A stretch of 64,000 nt of DNA. Source: DASQHY01 sp035602605 (GTDB lineage Bacteria > Acidobacteriota > Terriglobia > Acidiferrales > UBA7541). Under the pieces are notes generated by a model. It was not told the origin of the DNA. It saw only the letters and a list, made by a program, of their open reading frames with translations, and ran no database searches. Each line of letters starts with the position of its first letter. The stretch's first letter is position 1. Shown here one piece after another: positions 61,347 through 64,000 of the stretch. The translations under genes and the position numbers were made by a program. The DNA is taken from positions 1-64,000 of the forward strand of contig DATNLZ010000097.1 of NCBI GenBank assembly GCA_035602605.1. Reading direction: 5' to 3'.

Positions 61347-62513
61347 ATGACGGACCCGCAGAATACGTTAGAAACCGCATATGACGTCGAAGACGAATAC
61401 CGCCCGGAACCTGAGCCTATACCTCTGCCGCCTGCCTGGCTGGATGGGAGTCTCCGTATCGGCATCCATACGTCCATTGCCGGCGATATCGCAGAATCGC
61501 TAAACACCGCGCGAAAGCTAGGTTGCAACGCCCTGCAAATTTTCTCGGCAAGCCCTAGAACATGGGGCAGTGGTATCACCACGCGAATTGCCGACGTAAA
61601 TTGGAGCCGTTTTCGCGCGCTGCGCAGCCAGTTGGGGTTTGGCCCGGTGGTGATCCATGACAACTATCTGATTAATTTGGCGTCGACCAACCCGGTGCTG
61701 AAGGTACGTTCCATTCAAACGTTGCACAACGAACTGGTTCGCGCGATACAGCTGGCCGCAGATTTTCTGGTTGTGCATCCCGGCTCGTGCGGTGAGATGC
61801 GTGCAGAACAGGCCATCGAGATCGTTGCGCAAAGCATCCGTCAGGCGGTGCGAGGGCTGAAACTCGGGAACTTGCGCATCTTGATTGAAAACACTTCCGG
61901 AATGGGCACGGCGATCGGCCGAAATGTTGAAGAGATTGCGGCGCTGCTCGATAAACTCGGGAATTTACCAATGGGCGTATGCCTGGACACCGCCCACCTG
62001 TTCCATGCAGGTTACGACATTTCGACCGAGCATGGGTTGGACCACACGCTCGAGCATATCGAGCGAATGATTGGGCTTGAACGCATTTACGTCTTGCATA
62101 TCAATGACTCGAAGACACCGCTTGGTTCGCGCGTAGACCGGCACGAGCATGTTGGAAAAGGAAAGATCGGGCTTGAAGCATTCCGGCGGATCTTGAATCA
62201 TCCGTTACTCTCTCCGAGCGGACCGCAAGGATTGCCGGGACGCGCGTTTATTCTCGAGACGCCGATTGATGCGCCCGGTGACGACCGCAGGAATATTAAA
62301 CTGCTGTGGGAACTCGCCGGTGTAGCAGTGAACCAGGCGCCCAAGGCGGAGGATGGCTTTTCGATGGTGCGGAGCGCGCGAGCCATCAAAGCCGATGAGA
62401 GGCAAACCAGACCACGGGCAAAGGCGCGGACTGTTAAACCTAGAGCCAAGAAGGTCGGTCGCAAGGCCACGAGCAGGAAAGCAAAAAATCGCGGCGCGAA
62501 ACGAAGAGGATAG
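61347..62513 (+). CDS. nfo: Endonuclease IV with acidic N-terminal and basic C-terminal extensions
   Basis: An AP endonuclease of the Nfo/AP2 TIM-barrel family for base-excision repair. The metal ligands are complete: His in RIGIHTSIAGD, VIHDNYLINLAS, His in FLVVHPGS, Glu in ILIENTSGMG, Asp/His in CLDTAHLFHAGYD, His in VLHINDSKTPLGS, Asp/His in VDRHEHVGKGKIG and Glu in FILETPID. Unusual features are an N-terminal extension of about 35 residues rich in Glu/Pro and a C-terminal tail of about 60 residues rich in Lys/Arg/Ala. I chose ATG 61347 (388 aa); ATG 61308 is also possible. leuS follows two bases later. Confidence 0.9.
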   Translation: MTDPQNTLETAYDVEDEYRPEPEPIPLPPAWLDGSLRIGIHTSIAGDIAESLNTARKLGCNALQIFSASPRTWGSGITTRIADVNWSRFRALRSQLGFGPVVIHDNYLINLASTNPVLKVRSIQTLHNELVRAIQLAADFLVVHPGSCGEMRAEQAIEIVAQSIRQAVRGLKLGNLRILIENTSGMGTAIGRNVEEIAALLDKLGNLPMGVCLDTAHLFHAGYDISTEHGLDHTLEHIERMIGLERIYVLHINDSKTPLGSRVDRHEHVGKGKIGLEAFRRILNHPLLSPSGPQGLPGRAFILETPIDAPGDDRRNIKLLWELAGVAVNQAPKAEDGFSMVRSARAIKADERQTRPRAKARTVKPRAKKVGRKATSRKAKNRGAKRRG

Positions 62514-62515
62514 GC

Positions 62516-64000
62516 GTGGTGGCGGAGTACGATCCACAGGCGATTGAACGGAGGTGGCAACAAATCTGGGAGGAGCAGCACGCGTTTTATGCGGATGCCG
62601 AGCCGCCTCGCCCGAAGTATTACGTACTGGAAATGCTGCCGTATCCGTCGGGGACCCTGCACATGGGTCACATGCGTAACTATACGATTGGCGACGTGGT
62701 GGCGCGCGTCAAACGAATGCGTGGATTCAATGTGATACACCCGATGGGGTGGGACGCGTTCGGTCTGCCTGCCGAAAATGCCGCGATTCAAAACAGAATA
62801 GACCCGCGCGAGTGGACCAAAAAAAATATTGCCGAATTTAAGCGCGCGCTGCGGCGCTTCGGGTTCAGCTATGACTGGCGGCGGGAAATTTCTTCTTGCG
62901 AACCGCAATACTACAAGTGGAATCAGTGGTTTTTTTTGCGCATGCTGGAACGTGGGCTGGCCTACCGCAAGAAGAGCCGCGTGAACTGGTGTCCGAAGTG
63001 CTGCACGGTGCTGGCCAATGAGCAAGTAGTGAATGGCTGCTGCTGGCGGCATGAGGACACGCGAGTCGAAGTGCGCGAGATAGAGCAGTGGTTTCTGAAG
63101 ATTACGCAGTACGCCGACCAGCTGCTGGAGGATCTGAAGACGCTCGAAGGCCAATGGCCGGAGAGGGTCATCACCATGCAGCGCAACTGGATCGGTCAAT
63201 CACAGGGCGCGCGTGTGCGATTTGGTGTTGCCGAGCTGGACAGGGAAGCAATCGAGGTTTTTACCACGCGCATCGATACGATCTATGGCGCGACGGCGAT
63301 TATTCTGGCGCCTACGCATCCGTTGCTTCCGAAACTGCTTGAAGGAATGCCGGATCGAGCTGCCAAAGATGCCGAGCTTGGACGTATGCGGCAGATGTCG
63401 GCAAAGACCGAGGATTTGGACACGGCGGAAAAGCTCGGATTTTTCACCGGACGATTTGCGATCAATCCATTTAATTCAGAAAAAATCCCGGTGTGGGTTG
63501 GCAACTTCGTGTTGCTGGAGTATGGCACGGGCGCTGTGATGTGTGTGCCGGCACACGACCAGCGCGATTTTGAATTTGTCACAAAGTACAAACTGCCTGT
63601 GCGTGTGGTGGTGCAGCCCCTCGAAGGCAATCGGCTTGAGGCACAGACAATGGCGGAGGCGTTTGAGGCGAACGACCGAGGCAGGTTGGTGGAATCGGGT
63701 CCTTACAGCGGACTTTCTCCGCAAGAAGCGATCCCGCGAATGACTGCAGAGGCCGAAGCCCGTGGCTTTGGGCGCGCCGAGATCGTTTACCGCCTGAAGG
63801 ATTGGGGTATCTCGCGCCAGCGATATTGGGGCACCCCCATTCCCGTGCTGTATTGCCAGAAGTGCGGGATCGTCGCAGTACCGGATAATCAGCTACCGGT
63901 CTTGCTACCGGATCGCGTTCAGTTAACGGGAATGGGGCAGTCCCCGCTCGAGAGCGCGGCTGAATTCGTCAATACCACTTGTCCGAAGTGCGGGGGGCCG
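62516..64000 (+). CDS. leuS: Leucyl-tRNA synthetase, N-terminal part, cut by window edge
   Basis: 495 codons, open to the right edge, of a class I synthetase charging tRNA-Leu (usual length about 820-870). The start is GTG 62516 (or GTG 62519) behind AAGAGGA. The start region reads AEYDPQAIERRWQQIWEEQH. The HIGH motif is in PYPSGTLHMGHMRNYTIGDV, followed by HPMGWDAFGLPAENAA. The editing (CP1) domain includes FTTRIDTIYGATAII and VPAHDQRDFEF, with the threonine-rich and Asp sites present. A zinc-like CQKCG and CPKCGG lie near the edge. The KMSKS half is outside the window. Confidence 0.95.
   Translation, partial: MVAEYDPQAIERRWQQIWEEQHAFYADAEPPRPKYYVLEMLPYPSGTLHMGHMRNYTIGDVVARVKRMRGFNVIHPMGWDAFGLPAENAAIQNRIDPREWTKKNIAEFKRALRRFGFSYDWRREISSCEPQYYKWNQWFFLRMLERGLAYRKKSRVNWCPKCCTVLANEQVVNGCCWRHEDTRVEVREIEQWFLKITQYADQLLEDLKTLEGQWPERVITMQRNWIGQSQGARVRFGVAELDREAIEVFTTRIDTIYGATAIILAPTHPLLPKLLEGMPDRAAKDAELGRMRQMSAKTEDLDTAEKLGFFTGRFAINPFNSEKIPVWVGNFVLLEYGTGAVMCVPAHDQRDFEFVTKYKLPVRVVVQPLEGNRLEAQTMAEAFEANDRGRLVESGPYSGLSPQEAIPRMTAEAEARGFGRAEIVYRLKDWGISRQRYWGTPIPVLYCQKCGIVAVPDNQLPVLLPDRVQLTGMGQSPLESAAEFVNTTCPKCGGP

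Noticed and set aside
62198..63199. 333-codon minus-strand frame opposite endonuclease IV and leuS
   Set aside because: Opposes two well-identified genes; composition typical of antisense frames.

Overview
The window reads as chromosomal DNA from an Acidobacteriota genome (probably Terriglobia, near Koribacter/Sulfotelmatobacter). This placement is an inference. It rests on a GC-rich composition, a TonB-dependent receptor with an N-terminal carboxypeptidase-regulatory-like domain, a fused LptF-LptG permease, a PRC/MgtE-N/CBS protein beside an NRAMP-related transporter, and protein families I associate with that phylum. Coding density is high and almost everything is core metabolism or information processing. 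I see no rRNA, tRNA, CRISPR array or prophage. The only mobile element is the 5' part of an IS630-type transposase gene cut by the left edge.

Layout. 0-4.2 kb (mostly minus strand): transposase fragment, DNA polymerase X with a PHP domain, a Nudix ADP-ribose pyrophosphatase, and an unnamed gene whose 5' end is a decayed copy of the Nudix gene start. 4.2-14 kb (plus): orphan LytTR regulator, acyl-CoA dehydrogenase, trpS, scpA-scpB, rluB-like gene, hisC, CoA-binding protein, secreted M28 peptidase. 14-25.7 kb (mostly minus): trmH-like methyltransferase, rarA and a secreted beta-propeller protein joined by ATGA overlaps; tsaC (plus); then oligopeptidase B, mutS, anmK and a peptide-binding lipoprotein in one compact run. 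25.9-34.6 kb (plus): CYTH protein; a probable Mg2+ operon (PRC-MgtE_N-CBS protein plus NRAMP-related transporter) behind a promoter, a structured leader and a terminator-like hairpin; the envelope/isoprenoid run uppS-cdsA-dxr-rseP; and a Fur-family regulator. 34.6-37 kb (minus): DUF1844 protein, MBL-fold hydrolase, ribF. 37-41.3 kb (plus): mazG, GNAT protein, EamA transporter, beta-decarboxylating dehydrogenase. 41.3-43 kb (minus): rhomboid protease, PfkB kinase. 43.2-52.6 kb (plus): recO-glyQ-glyS, ppdK, TonB-dependent receptor. 52.8-60.9 kb: LptF-LptG fusion (minus), GH57 glycosidase (plus), YVTN propeller, DAHP synthase, PilZ protein and diguanylate cyclase (all minus). 61.3-64 kb (plus): endonuclease IV with unusual tails, then leuS running off the right edge.

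How the genes work together. Several neighbours form functional sets: scpA/scpB (chromosome segregation), uppS/cdsA/dxr/rseP (envelope), glyQ/glyS, anmK with a peptide-binding lipoprotein (possible wall-fragment recycling), a diguanylate cyclase with a PilZ protein, and the putative Mg2+ transport pair. No classic defence or secondary-metabolite system is present. The signals most worth a second look are the structured leader in front of the putative Mg2+ operon, a 14-base palindrome GTCGGC-NN-GCCGAC found five times between 43.2 and 52.6 kb and nowhere else in the window, the partial Nudix duplication that built a chimeric gene, and the LptF-LptG fusion.
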